Origin: Planococcus citri
Taxonomy: Eukaryota; Arthropoda; Insecta; Hemiptera; Pseudococcidae
Assembly: GCF_950023065.1 (NCBI RefSeq)
Contig: NC_088679.1
Span: forward strand, 53,010,001-53,074,000
DNA length: 64,000 nucleotides
Reading direction: 5' to 3'
Positions within the stretch are counted from its first letter, which is position 1. Each line of letters opens with the position of its first letter. Under the pieces are notes generated by a model, which was not told the origin of the DNA, searched no databases, and saw nothing but the letters and a program-made list of their open reading frames with translations. A program made the translations under genes and the position numbers. Below are positions 35,526-48,400 of this stretch, piece by piece.

Positions 35526-38500
35526 AGGACATAGCATACGTTTTTTCAAAATCATAAAAAAGGCAAAAAATCAGATTTTTCTCTTTCAAATTCTTTATGA
35601 CGTTTATTTTCAAATACTCTATGCATTTATTTTCAGAAAAATAAAATAAAAAAATTAGTTACCTAATAATTAATACATGCCTAAAATCAATGAAAATTGA
35701 CTTTTGGGAACACTGGAGTGGATTTTGTCCATCTTTATTTGTATCACGATCGAATAGAACTAGCTTGACTTTTTCGTTCAAATCCGAAATCATTTTATGA
35801 ACTCGATCGCATAAACTAAGAACCAAATTCACCCAAATAAGCTCAATAAGTGTGGGCTCAGGGCAGGGCTAAGTTGAAAAAATTCTATTCGACTAGCATT
35901 GTATAGGTATGTAAATTACTGCACAATTTGAAAAACATAACGGTACATGGTACGAATACGAATATGATACGGTTTCGAAATTTTTTCATTCTTTTCGAAG
36001 CATGCTTAAGATTCCGCTTGAATGCTTGCATTGTATACGCATCAACTACCTTACCTATCTAAGCTGAAGTGACTCCTACATATTTCTATTTTCAGAAACT
36101 TACTGTGCAAAAATTTGAAAGACATTTTCAGACTTTCAAGTTCACTCATTTTTGAATTTTTTTTTTTACAAATTCATCGTAGACATTGAATTCTTTAGGC
36201 ACTAAGCTATTCTATGATTTTTTTTTAAATGATAATTTTTGATATATTTTGTAAAATTCTACATTTATGAATTATTTATACAGGGTGTAAAATTTTAAAA
36301 TACTATGCGAATAGTTAAAAGTGGTAAATGTATATAAACATTTATCAAGCTCTCCTTAATTTTCTTCCAAAAATAATTCAATAGGCCTACACAAGTGTCT
36401 TTTTAGCATCTCACATCCGTAGTATTTTTATGACGAAACTCCATTCGAAATTCTGCCATTTTTCGTTTCACAAACAATGAATTTTTTCAAACGCAAAAAC
36501 ATAAGGCTATAGAGTTTCAAAAAGGTGTAGGAAAGTTAATTTTCGAGAATTTCACGAGAGCTTAAGGCTTTATATGCGCTTAAAAATATCGTGAAATTTA
36601 CAACGAGACAGCGACTAATGTTTTTAGGTCGAAAATACGAAACCGTATGCGCTACATAGGAAATGTTGCTTAGTGAGAGTTTAAAAGTTACTCACCTGTC
36701 GTTTAAAACAAACTGTAATATTAGGAGAACAGAAACTGTAAGAAGGTACTTTCTATTGTGTTGGAATTTCTACGCTGAGCCGGAGCAGAACCCACGTTAC
36801 GACGGATACGAATATTTCCCATTCATTCGTACTCTTCTAAACGCTGTGGGCCTGTGTAGGTCACGTTAAAAGCGTAGAATACGATATCAAATTCGCAGAT
36901 ATTCGGCTTATTTTCTTCATTTTTTTATTTTTATTATTTTCTTTTAAATATGGGTACTATTTTGCGTAAAGTGCCTATTTATTAGGGGGAAATTAATTTT
37001 AAATTTGATTTTTGATATTTTATGCGGTAGGTACCTATTAATTATACAATAGACGACCGACGCGACGTACCTACTTATGCTAAGGGTAGATATAAATATT
37101 TTTTTATTTGTTTTTTTTTTTTTTACGATTTATTCTTCGTAGAATGAGTACAACAAACGGTTAAATAACACGTAGTATTTATTATTTAGTCTCGTCACGT
37201 TCTTATTATTCATCCTCGGCGATGTTATTTCGCCGACGAATATTTTTACATTAAAAATAAAAAATCTCGGTTATGAGATTTATAATTTATAGACTGAAAG
37301 AGGAAATCAGTGGGTAACTGGGATGAAGTATGCAACACAAAAATATGCCCGATAAGATTTATATATTCGGAGCTTCGAGTCTATTACACCACCTATATAA
37401 TAACCATACCCGAGAAATTTCTCACTGTTTACCTTTCTTTCCACCTATCTTTTTTTTGAAAGAGCTGGGGGGGGGGGTCCGACCTTTTATTTATTTGAAT
37501 TGAAATACCAACGCTTCAATTGTTGAAAAAAGTTATGTATAGCAAGTAAGTTTATATCTATGTAGAAATTTTTTCAACGTGAAAAAAAATTAACCAATTT
37601 TACTTTTTACGAAGCTACCTTTGTACATATAGGTACCTTTGAAGGAACATACCTACCTAAATAAACTTTAGTATAGGCGAATTTCACACAAAGGTTTAAC
37701 ACAAGATAGGCTGAAGTAGTTTTCAAGTGAGGACCAGGTTACTTATATAGTATATAGATACGTGAAACAATAACACTTATGTGATGCTAAACGTTACCTC
37801 TGAGAACTATACCTTTGCAGAAATAAACTAAACCAAAATTTCACCTTAGCTGTAAGTACTAGTTAACTATTTAAAAGGCAAGCGGTTGAAATTTACTGGA
37901 CTAAGTACAAGAAAAACGATGTATAACTTTTTCGCAGCAGTTTTTATTCTCGCGAGAGTGAAAAATTTATTTCGCTGAAACGCAGAATGTTATAACGTTC
38001 AAATTGAAAATTTATCAGAGTTCGAGTTAAACGACTATAGGTAGGTAGGTATGAAGGTCAAAATGAAAAATCGTGATATGATTGAGAAATTTTATACCTT
38101 CCTATGTATCCTTTCAGGTACCTATTTTAATAAAGGATTTCAAAGGTGAACTGTGTGCTTATCTGGTAATAGGCAGTAACCTAATTACGTTTGTTTTTGA
38201 AATTCTTATAATGAATATAACAAAACAAAATAGATAGGTAGGCATGTTAATCGAAAAAATATTCAAAAATATACCACTTGGCAAAGTTTCTGCTAAAAGT
38301 TACCTTATGTAAGTACGATATTTGAATTTTGGAGAATTTTTAAGAATCAAATTTTGATCGATGGCACAAAAAGTACCAAAATTTTACCTAGGTACCTACT
38401 TGAGCTAGAAAACTAAAATTCCATGTACTATCTACCCTATTTTCGACTCAATGAATTGCTGGGAAGGGGGTTTGAATATTTTTGATCAGTTCTGGAGATT

Positions 38501-38640
38501 CCAGTAAATCTTTGCGAATCACAATGCCTTGTTTGATCGATTACGTAGGTACAATTTTTTTCAAAATACGAGTAAGTATGTCGTTTCGGCATCAAGTACC
38601 ATAGTTTTTCTCCAGTGATTTCATACCTAATTAATAAATT
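35526..38640. other. intergenic AT-rich DNA
   Basis: No gene supported. A TATACAGGGTGTAAAATTTT phrase at about 36280 resembles a mariner-type end without a partner. A short open frame ending at 36869 lies in slightly GC-richer DNA but has no recognisable features. TAGGTACC words are frequent. Confidence 0.45.
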
Positions 38641-38890
38641 GACTGTTTATGAGAGCTAAAGTTCCTTCAAACAAATTCTGGGAATTTTTTTAAAAATTTG
38701 TAATAACTCATGAATTTGGGTGAAATGTGAGTCACAATGTAGCAGAGGGTTAGTCTAGAAAGTTTTGCTAAAAAAAATACAAAAAAATGTAGAGAGTGCA
38801 GGTATGGAAATCAAGTTCTAAATGTCTTACTAGGGCGGGTCAGAAGTGTTGGTTGCCGGTCGGACCGAGCGGTTGCCTACATGTAGCATA

Positions 38891-39101
38891 CAGGGTGCCC
38901 AGAAATATCGAGCACCCCTAAAAAAGTTTTCTACTAAAATACTTTGGTTGATCACAGTGAATGATGATAATGATAGCACATGATTGGTTGTTGGACTGGA
39001 GAGATAACATTCCACCAATCGTATGCATCTATTTCACGTTGCCAACCTATATTTTTAATGAAAAACTTTCTTAGGGGTGCTCGATATTTCTGGGCACCCT
39101 G
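38891..39101. mobile_element. mariner-type MITE with TA target duplication
   Basis: TIRs of about 45-50 bases beginning CAGGGTGCCCAGAAATATCG on both ends, 211 bases, flanked by TA (38889-38890 and 39102-39103). TACAGGGTG ends and TA duplication are typical of Tc1/mariner. It sits in the left arm of a foldback element, and the matching right arm shows the empty site GCATATGAAG. Confidence 0.9.
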
Positions 39102-39515
39102 TATGAAGGAGCTACCTACACGGTATATTCACTTTTTCTGAAACGAGCCTTGTTTTGGAAATTCAGGGTTGTCAATGTTAAAAAATAAAATTTTTTCAAT
39201 TCGAAAATTTCAAATTTTTTAAAAACTGATTAGCAATTTGGATAGAGGACATCAAGACGATCAAAAAATGTTATTCATACTTTTTGCCTCACTCCAGAAC
39301 TGAAGGGGCTTTGTAAATTTGAAAAAATTTATTTTACCTTAAGAAATTAAATGAACGACAGTACTTTTTTTCAAATTTACGAAGCCCCTTCAGTTCTGGA
39401 GTTAGGCAAAAAGTATGAATAACATTTTTTGATCGTCTTGATGTCCTCTATTCATATCACTAATCAGTTTTTAAAGAATTTGAAATTTTCGAAATTGAAA
39501 AAATTTTAAAAATTA

Positions 39516-39670
39516 CAAAATTAGGAAATATTTTTATGGAATTAGATTTTACAATGTCTTTATGAAAAGAAAATGTGTGTTGTTTTTTTTTGATAAATTT
39601 CTCTTTACATTTTGTTTTGGCACATAGTTAACCTACAGGAAAAAAATCCTCTCGTTTTTACAGCTTAATC
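39516..39670 (+). repeat. direct repeat, copy 1 (partner 40204-40433)
   Basis: AAAATTAGGAAATATTTTTA through ATTAGATTTTACAATGT to CTCGTTTTTACAGCT is shared with 40204-40433. Copy 2 is longer because it has an expanded (TG)n/T run and an extra AGCAGTGGACCAAATAATTT stretch. Confidence 0.8.
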
Positions 39671-40203
39671 CGTGTAGGTAGCCCCTTCATATGCTACATG
39701 TAGGCAACCGCTCGGTCCGACCGGCAACCAACACTTCTGACCATTCCTAGTTAGCCACTGGCGTGTGCATCACTGGAAACCATGAGTCAATCGTTGGAGA
39801 AAATGGTGGCTTTTTCTTTTTGATAGGTAAACAAATTTTCAGGGCGGTAATTACTGATGAATTGGTGAAGTGTGGGTCAAAATTTAGCAAACGGTCAGTC
39901 CCAACTGTTCTGCTAAAAAAATTTGAGAGTAAAAAAGTTGACAGCTTATGGAAATTTTTACTTGTGTTCGGTTTAAAAAGTGTGAATCCCTGGTAACTCA
40001 TTCTAAGTACAATAAAGTTCAACGAGATATTTGAAAAAGATGAATACGGCATGAAGATGATCGGAAATTAAATTTTTTACAACTTTGTTCTCATTATTTT
40101 TATCGCAAGGTATACCTTTGTTTAGGCTCCAGAGCACATCTCAATTAAAGTTTAAAAGTTTCACAAAAGGCTCCACAATCACAATTGACTTTTTTTTTTT
40201 TAC

Positions 40204-40271
40204 AAAAATCACAAAATTAGGAAATATTTTTATGGAATTAGATTTTACAATGTTTTTATGAAAGGAAAGTG

Positions 40272-40302
<31 letters not shown>

Positions 40303-40433
40303 TTTTGGTTGATAAATTTCAGCAGTGGACCAAATAATTTGAAGAAATACTCTTTACATTTTGTTTTGGTACATACTTAGTTAACCTACAGAAAAAAAAT
40401 CCACTCGTTTTTACAGCTGGATTCATGAAAAAA
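40204..40433 (+). repeat. direct repeat, copy 2, with TG/T expansion
   Basis: Second copy of the segment at 39516-39670. Between 40268 and 40306 a (GT)n run leads into a long T tract, which is short in copy 1. Confidence 0.8.
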
Positions 40434-43400
40434 TTTCCAAGTTTTGTACTTCTATTTCTAAAAAGTTGCTTTGGCGAGAATTATTTTTGCGGAATTCTTC
40501 CTCGACATTCTTGCTATAAAAATACGAGTACCTAACTCATTTTAAGAGACGCTTTCAAAAAAGGGAGAAAGAGAACGACGAAAATAAGAATGAATCTAAT
40601 GCTTCAATAATCCCTTATTCTCTTAACACGTCGTCCTCAACATGTGGTTTTTTAAAAAAAATTATTTTGCTTCTTTAAATCTACTAGGTAAGAGGATTTG
40701 ACGTGAAATGGAAGTGAAAGTGTATTGAAGTAGGTACGAGGTTTGAGAGAGTGGAAGATAATCGCAAGTTACGAAATGCTTAAATGCTGTGACCGTCTCA
40801 AAATCCTCTTATCGTCGGCGAATTTCAGAAGAGAAATCTTTTTCCAATACCTATACTTTTGTAAAATCCAATTTTAAACTCATTCGTCATTTTTTGAAAA
40901 TGAATTTTAATACGTTGAAAATTACAAATATTTGTAAAAATGTACGTCTATCGGATGCCTACTTAACGAACTAATTATCCTGGGTAGTCACGTACTTCGA
41001 CATAGGAAGATGATTAGTTTTTATTTTTTTGTGCCAAGTTATAATTCCAAAATTAGTGTGCCCTTATTTTGTATGATTATACATGAAACTTCTATCAGAA
41101 TACAGATACCTATACCTATAGAATAGGTACCTATTAATAACATGGGAAAAGCGATTTCGGACCGTTTGCTGAAATTTTACGTATTGTTTGACTACGTAAT
41201 TCCACTTTACTACTTGTGTATTGTAATCGCGCCAAAAAAGTAAAATCACGAGGGAAGGTTTTGAAACAGAGCTAATATAACAGCGAGTCCACCGATAACC
41301 TAATTTTCTTCGCTCGTAATACGAGTTCAATTTTGAATATAGATGCTACGATTTCGGATCTTGTATTGGAATTGGTGACCAATTAATTCGATTAATTCAA
41401 CTGAATAGGTTACATGGATTTCTGTAAAAGGAAGGTATTAATATTACCTTACTTACTTGAAGAGCTAAAATTAGATAAAGTTGAATTCATTTTTATCATA
41501 ATTGAAGTCTATATAATATAGGTAGGTATATTTTTTCTACTCAAGCGGCGCAACATGGATCTAGAGTAGTCGCAACTATCCGTTTTCTATATTCTTATTT
41601 ACTTAAATTGGAATTTTTTCAATATAAATACTTATACAATTCTGTTTTTTTTTTTTTTTAAGTAAAAAAAATAAAACTTACCTACCATGAGAAAAATAAC
41701 TATACATATAACTCTTATTATTCCTTACCTGAGTAGTACAGAATGCCTCTTTCATGACCAATTGCCCACCAGGTCATCAGCACGAATTTAAAATTCCAAA
41801 ACAGACCAAATGTAACTTTTCAATCCATAAGACCATTCAACCCTACTCGAATGGATGGAAACTATACAGTCATATTTTCCCTCAAAATGCTCGACATTGA
41901 GCATAAATGTTGCGTTATATGTATTTGAAACGGCAATAATTCTTATAATAAATCATACGAAACAAATTCTCAAAGATGTTTACAATTTCCACGATATTTA
42001 CGTAGCCTATATTATTTTATGCTTCGTTTCTAGAAAAAAAAAAATAATCTCAACGAATCGAATAACTTTTGCAAGTAAATGCACTGCTTTAAAATTATTT
42101 ACAGATGATCAAATTTAGAACTCCTCGTATCTTTCATCATTCTTCCAAAACTATTCATAATTTTTATACCATTCAAATCGGCCGGATCATCAATTTAGTC
42201 GACTCATAACGCAAACATTTTGTTTTATCGAGCGCACCGAAATTTTGTTCTGAAAATTTCGCAGGCCTACATAAAAATTTAGCTTAACTTATTTAAAACA
42301 AGCAAACGCCAACCCACGTATTGTTATAACAAAACAAGCAAAAGTAAAAAAAATACTGTTGGCAAACGATTAGGCTGCAGATGATTTTTTTTAATATGAA
42401 TTTGAAAACAAATCTGACTTAAACCTACTTACAGACGGTTGGAATAGGTAGGTACATGATAATATTCTCGGTTAATTTAGCAATATTTTCACATTTCGAG
42501 TGAAAAATATTGCTCGTTTTCGAGCTTGGAATTTTTCCAATAGAAGCTAAAGCAAGTCTTTCAAGTGTACTATATTCGTAGGTATAATCATCGATACCTA
42601 CCTAATAATGCTGCGTAATGGATCCGAATAAATGTTAGCATAAGAATTAAGTACCTATAGTAGGATAGTTCTTATTTACACTTAGTAGACTATTACACTG
42701 CTTTGATGGGCAAAATGTGCCTTCTCCTGTCAGGATTTGATATTTTAAAACATGAACTATCACAGGAATGGTGTTATAGTAAAGAGACATAACTCGATAA
42801 GAGGATAAAAATAAGTATCCATAATCCAAAAAATTTGTGATAAACTTTTTTGAGAGATTTTTCAACGAATGAAAATTTTAAGAACACACTTGAAATATTT
42901 TTAACTTGGGCGTTAGGTAGGTAGGGAGGTAGGTAGGTATTAGGTATTCAAATCAATCAAAACAGACTTGGTTCAAACGAACCTAGATCGAAAGAAGGTG
43001 CAAAAATAGTACTTCACTAATCCAAACTTCAGGAAATGATGTTTATTTTTTGAATTTTATTGAATTTTCAAGAATCAAATTTATTCGAAGCTAAGAAAGC
43101 TCAAATTTGGCACACAGTTCAATTTAAGCCATTCAGGTTGATTGGGATTGATTTTGAGCCCTTTTGGGCAGTTCTACAGTCTCTAGAGATTTTTTGGAAA
43201 TTACAGTTGCCACAAAATTTTCCTACCTGCTTATTTGTACTTAGTGAATGAATTTACCTATCGAAGATTTTAAGGTTTCTAGTTCTGTTGTGGAACACCT
43301 GAAAAAGGGTTCAGATGTTCTCAAAATTTCACTATTCGACCAATGAAATGAAAATTATTTAAAAAAAAAAAAGTATAAAACTGACGAATTTTGATTAAAT

Positions 43401-45225
43401 TTAGATCGATCAGTTGAGCCTTTTATAAAATTGTGAGGAAAAAAGTTTCGATCAAAATAATTGACGATTTTTTGGGGAGGAAAATCGTAAAAAACAGTTT
43501 TTTTTAAAAAAAAATATGTATATATTATTTATGTATCTTTTTTGATGATTGTTTCTCTGAAGGAATCTTACAAAGAATGCAATAAAAAAATAAATAAATA
43601 AAAAAAAAATACGCATTTCTGTAGAAATATGAGTTTGAATAATTTCAAAAAATATTCATAAATGACTTTTTGATAGACACTGACACTCCAGAGTTGCTCA
43701 AAACGGTTCGAAACCGCTTTCAATCGACTTGTGTGCCAAAATTAGGGCAAATGGTTGACAACTAGAAATTCCCCAACATTTAAGCCCTCTTCCATCATCA
43801 TATTTACCCTTCTGAATTTTAGCAATATAATCTCAAAGTTCCAAAATTCTTGAAAAACTAAAAAATGAGAAAAAAATTAAACTGATATAGTTTTTTTTTT
43901 TTGGGGGGGGGGGGTGTTTATAATTACTAAATTATAACACCCTATGTGAAGAAGTTTATATTGAGTTTGTTAGGTTGTATTTATTCGTGACAAGCATATT
44001 CAATAATAATTATATTTTTCTTTGCAATCTTTTTTTTTTTTTCATTTATTTTTCAAAACAATGAAGTAGGTAACCAGGTACTTAGGTGAAAAAAAAACAA
44101 CAACAAAAAAACGGAGAAATTATTTTCTGAAAAATTTAATTTCCTAAATCCAGATTGAAATTTTGACGCTCTTTTTCCTGAGTTATAATTTTCAGAATCC
44201 GTTTATTACGCCGATGAGGGACTCTGGAAGCATTTAAGCGTTAAAACTAAAATAAATAGGTACCTAAATAAATTAAAAGCCATCAAGTTAAGTAAATGAC
44301 CTACTTGCTCAAATAAATTGAAACACATTTCGGGAAAAAAATTAACAAAATATAAAAACTTATATTTCACATCGAAATTTATAACATCAGTCTTTTAAAA
44401 ATATTAGATATTATTTGAAGATTGGTAACGCTTTGTGTTAATAATAAAAGGAACGCTTGTAATAAAAAAATATCTTGAGGTTCTGTAACAAAAGAACAAA
44501 AAAACGCACACAATTAGTAAAAAAGAAAAAAAAATCCCGAAACTTTATTCTTGCCCTTGAAAGGCCTATTACTAACTCAGTCTTTGAAAAAACCCAGACA
44601 CGAAGAAAATTGAGGTGATAATTTTTGTTCAACAGTGAACATGTAAGGTCTATACAACTAGATCGTTTTTTTCCTTTACCAAAGCGTTCGAGTTTAAATT
44701 ATTGGCAATTTTTTTTCTCAGCTGAAATAACGATTTCGAATAGAAGTACCGTCTTGATAAAAGATTAACGGCGTTCGGTGAAGTTTTGATTTTGGTTAAG
44801 GAACGCGCGAGCTTTAGAATTTTCGTTCGTTTTTTTCCACCCGACCAATAGTTTTACTTACTACATAGATGTTTCGAAAAACATTCTTTTTGCTACCTAA
44901 ATTCGCTTTTAGTTTTCGACATGGCGAACAACGGCAATCGTTTAAATTACCGTTTTCGTAGTCGAAATTGCTATGGGATTTAGCGTCGTCGTCTTAAATA
45001 GCGAGGATTATTCGGAAGAATTAATTTCAAGAGAGTTGCATTTCTATTAGAAGAGTATAGGCGTACTATATTTTTTTTATACGCGTATTTTACCCCTTCG
45101 AGTCGCGAAACAAAAGACAAAAAAATAAGCCTCGAGGGTTCTTAGTACCTTACCTTCGCGTCGTTTTTAACCCATTATTAACGATACCTATACAATAAGT
45201 AGGACAAGAGAGGAGGTTTACTTAC
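40434..45225. other. gene-poor stretch, possibly 3' intron of the CUB gene
   Basis: The last CUB exon found ends in a strong donor at 45226, so this DNA should be intron at least in part. No following exon, transmembrane segment or fourth CUB domain was recognised. It contains an AGGTAGGTAGGGAGGTAGG run at 42915-42940, G runs at about 43905, and diverged inverted repeat fragments near 43090-43200 and 43675-43755. Confidence 0.45.
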
Positions 45226-45470
45226 TTCGAGTATGAGCTAAATTAGGATTGGAGATTTTTTCACGCGTTGAACTATCATTAAGGAACTGGTAAGTGGCGC
45301 GGAATCCTGAACCATCTAGTACGTTGTTACTTTTAAACGATACTCTAAAAAAATTACCAATTGACGAAACGCTAAATGAAGAAAGATTTCCGCAATGCCG
45401 AGCGAAATTAATATCGTGAGCCATATAATTGGAAAATTCGACGTAATCGCTTTCCGAATGTTCGTCGCAT
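45226..45470 (-). CDS. Sol1: CUB exon G: second part of CUB3
   Basis: Acceptor TTGATTCCAG, donor CTCGAA|GTAAGT. Codes CDEHSESDYVEFSNYMAHDI, FARHCGNLS and GSGFRATYQFLND, completing CUB3, then a Ser/Asn-rich linker. Reading through the donor gives a stop after two codons; the consensus donor argues for further exons downstream. Confidence 0.88.
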
Positions 45471-48400
45471 CTGGAATCAAGGTAAACGTTGAAATTAAAT
45501 TTGCTAAAACGAACGAATGGAGGGAGAAGAGAAAGAGCGAAAAAAGGCAGAATTAGCTTTGAAACCGAATGTCGTATACTTACGGTAATACCCCTTCGAC
45601 GTCGAAATAAGTAAATTTTATTCTGATTTTCTCTTTAGGTCTTCCATAGAAAAAATAATGGCATTCTGTGTTGCGCGGATATAAACCAGGAAAATTCGGA
45701 CTTGTAAAAGTTCTAACGTCATTAACACTTGTGCTGTTATATTGGAAAGCGCACGGTAATATTGAAAGTTGTTCGCCAGTTGTGATACCGAAATCTTTAA
45801 AATACAAAAAAAAAAAAATCCATTTACAGTGATACAATTTATAGGCGCTCATTAAATCTTGATTATTAGTTTAAGAACCCCTGCTTTACCAAAAACTTAT
45901 AATCTAATACTACCCCGCATTAATACTTCACATTAAATCAAGCCCATACGCTATGAGTTGAGCTTGAACTGAACTGTGTACAGCATCCGGACATTAAATA
46001 TTATTCTCGCCATATCTCGTACCAAGATAAACTTTATCTCAGACGTGGCCATATGTAAGCGCGTGCTCCTTTTTTTTTTGCCATGACAAAAGGTCAAGTC
46101 GCTAAATCTTAATTGAGTTTGTCAAATTCTCAAGAGTGTCGCAATAGCAGCCTTAATTTATAGGAGTAGGCTTTAGAAGCGTACATTCGTTAAATTCTCT
46201 CGCAAGTCTTTCGTTTGATTTACCTACTTCAGCCAGTTTGCTCGAGATTCGAATACAGTTCGTAGGGTAGGTATACGATCAAAGCAATGCGGTTTTATTT
46301 CGCTTTACTCCTATTCCATACCACAGACATGAAATATTACCGAAGACTGTCGAGCCTAAAAATGTACATCGGGGTCTTTTTAGAAATATGCTTAACCTGT
46401 AAGCCAGATATGTTGCAAAAAACATATAGATAAGTAGGTATACTTAGACAGATATAGGTAAGTCAAGTCGTAGACGTTCATTTGATCTTACTGATATTAT
46501 ACTTAAAAATAGATCATTTGATAATACCTTATTACGAAAGGAAGAAACCCTCGTATGAGATACTGTGAGCTTAAACCGTCCAAAGAAGCAGAGTACCAAA
46601 TAAGTAGACGATCGAGTTGTTCGAATTGTTTTAATATCTCTTTCCATGAGTGATATAGGCAACCCATCTGTTATGGCTAGGGTTCGAATAGAACCTATGA
46701 TACAGCACGGTAGAATTGATTGAAAAAAAAAGAGACGATATTTAAGATCAACGTCATTAAATCTGTAACAATTGACATATTATCTACTTCGCTTTTTAAC
46801 TTTTTTTTATGAGATTGAAATAGGGCGAGGATTAGGGTGGCTCTCATTTTCAGGTTTGAGATTTTTTTGCTCCCAGCACCCTTCCTCTCAGTTGTTCTAT
46901 TTGGTGAGAAAATAATTCCTGAATTTTATTTTTGTCCTAGGTAAAAAAAAAAGTGGAGCCAGATTGCCCTTCAATTTTACAAAAAATTGATACACATTTT
47001 AATTTTTTTTGATAGTTTTCGTTCTACTTCATCTCAATACTCTTCCTTTGGACCAAAACTGTCCCCAAAATCTCTCACTTTTTCTCACTAGAAGGGCGAA
47101 AACAATTTAGGAAACATTGAGAGAGAGCAGAATGAAAGAAAAAATCAAAAAATGATCACGACGGTTATAATATTGTAATAAATATCCAAAATACGAATCG
47201 GTGGTTGGTTGACCCAAAATGACCATTTTTTGAGCTCCAGGGGTTCCCAAAGTTGTGATTACAAAAAGAATTTTAGGAACTACTGAGTATTATTTTCAAA
47301 AACTTTTTTAGCGTAAAATATCTGTTTGAACCTGATGAACGTTATGCGAGGAGATTTTTCTATTTTCGACCCCCGGGGGGGGGGCAGAAATGAAGGTGTT
47401 TCAATTTTTTGAAAATTTTGGAACCACCATTTTGGAACTACCCCTTCGAACCCCGCTAAAAAGCTTTTCACAGTTTATTAGTACCTGGAAGACCTCCATC
47501 CTACCAAATTTTGAGCTCAATAACAATTTTCGCTGGTACTCAAAAATCTAATTTTCCTATTTTTCTTAATTTCGATATTTTGGAAACCCCTAGAAAACTA
47601 GAAACCTGCGATTTGCGCCAAAAGTAACGTTTTGAGGTGTACATTCAATAATCCAGATGAAAAAGTTAAATTAAGCTCCCTGTATATTCGTAATTTTGGA
47701 ACTTTTTTTAGGGCCCCCCACTTTAGGCACCCCTAAAAAAAGGCGTTTACGCATATTTTTTCAAATAAATTGAAGAATTTACGTTTGAAACACACTAGCA
47801 AGTGCTCGATAATTTTTTATTTGATTTTTCCACTAACTTTCAAAATTGAGCTATTTTGGATCAAATTCTGGGATTTAACTCTTCGAAAAAGGCGTTAAAA
47901 TAACGTTTTCATGATTTCAACGAAGTAAAAATTCCAGAATTTGACCTCAAATAGCTCAATTTTGAAAGTTACAGGAAAAATCAAATGAAAAATTATCGAG
48001 CACTTGCTAGTGGTTCCAAAATTTTCAAAAAATTGAAACCCGCTCATTTATGCCCCCCCCCCCCGGGGGATCGAAAATAGGAAAATCTCCTCGCATAACG
48101 TTTATCGGGTTCAAACAGATATTTTACGCTAAGAAAGTTTTTGAAAATAATACTCAATGGTTCCTAAAATTATTTTTTATTCGCAACTTTGGGAACCCCT
48201 GGAGCCAAAAAAATGGTAATTTTGGGTTAACTAACCACGGATTCGTATTTCGTACATTTATTACAACATTTTAAGAGTGGTTGAGTCGATAACTAGCTGG
48301 TGCCAAAAAATGGCCTTATCGCAACTCCTCCTTTTTAGAATTTTTGATAGTTTTCCTTCTACTCCATCCCAATACTCTCCCTTTGGACCAAAACAGCCCC

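Larger units (their letters stand above)
38829..39751. mobile_element. foldback element with about 80-bp TIRs and inner palindrome
   Basis: Outer arms contain GGTCAGAAGTGTTGGTTGCC and GGTCGGACCGAGCGGTTGCC and match the right end almost perfectly once the mariner MITE in the left arm is discounted. Inner arms at about 39185-39330 and 39366-39510 (TTCAGTTCTGGAG, ATGAATAACATTTTTTGATC) form a second inverted repeat. No coding capacity. The target duplication is uncertain (possibly TTA). Confidence 0.8.

Noticed and set aside
36663..36869. Open frame ending in slightly GC-richer DNA
   Set aside because: No motif, signal or splice evidence; kept out of the gene list.
42915..42945. Telomere-like repeat (AGGTAGGTAGG)
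   Set aside because: The unit is TAGG/GGTA, not the insect telomeric TTAGG, and the run is very short.
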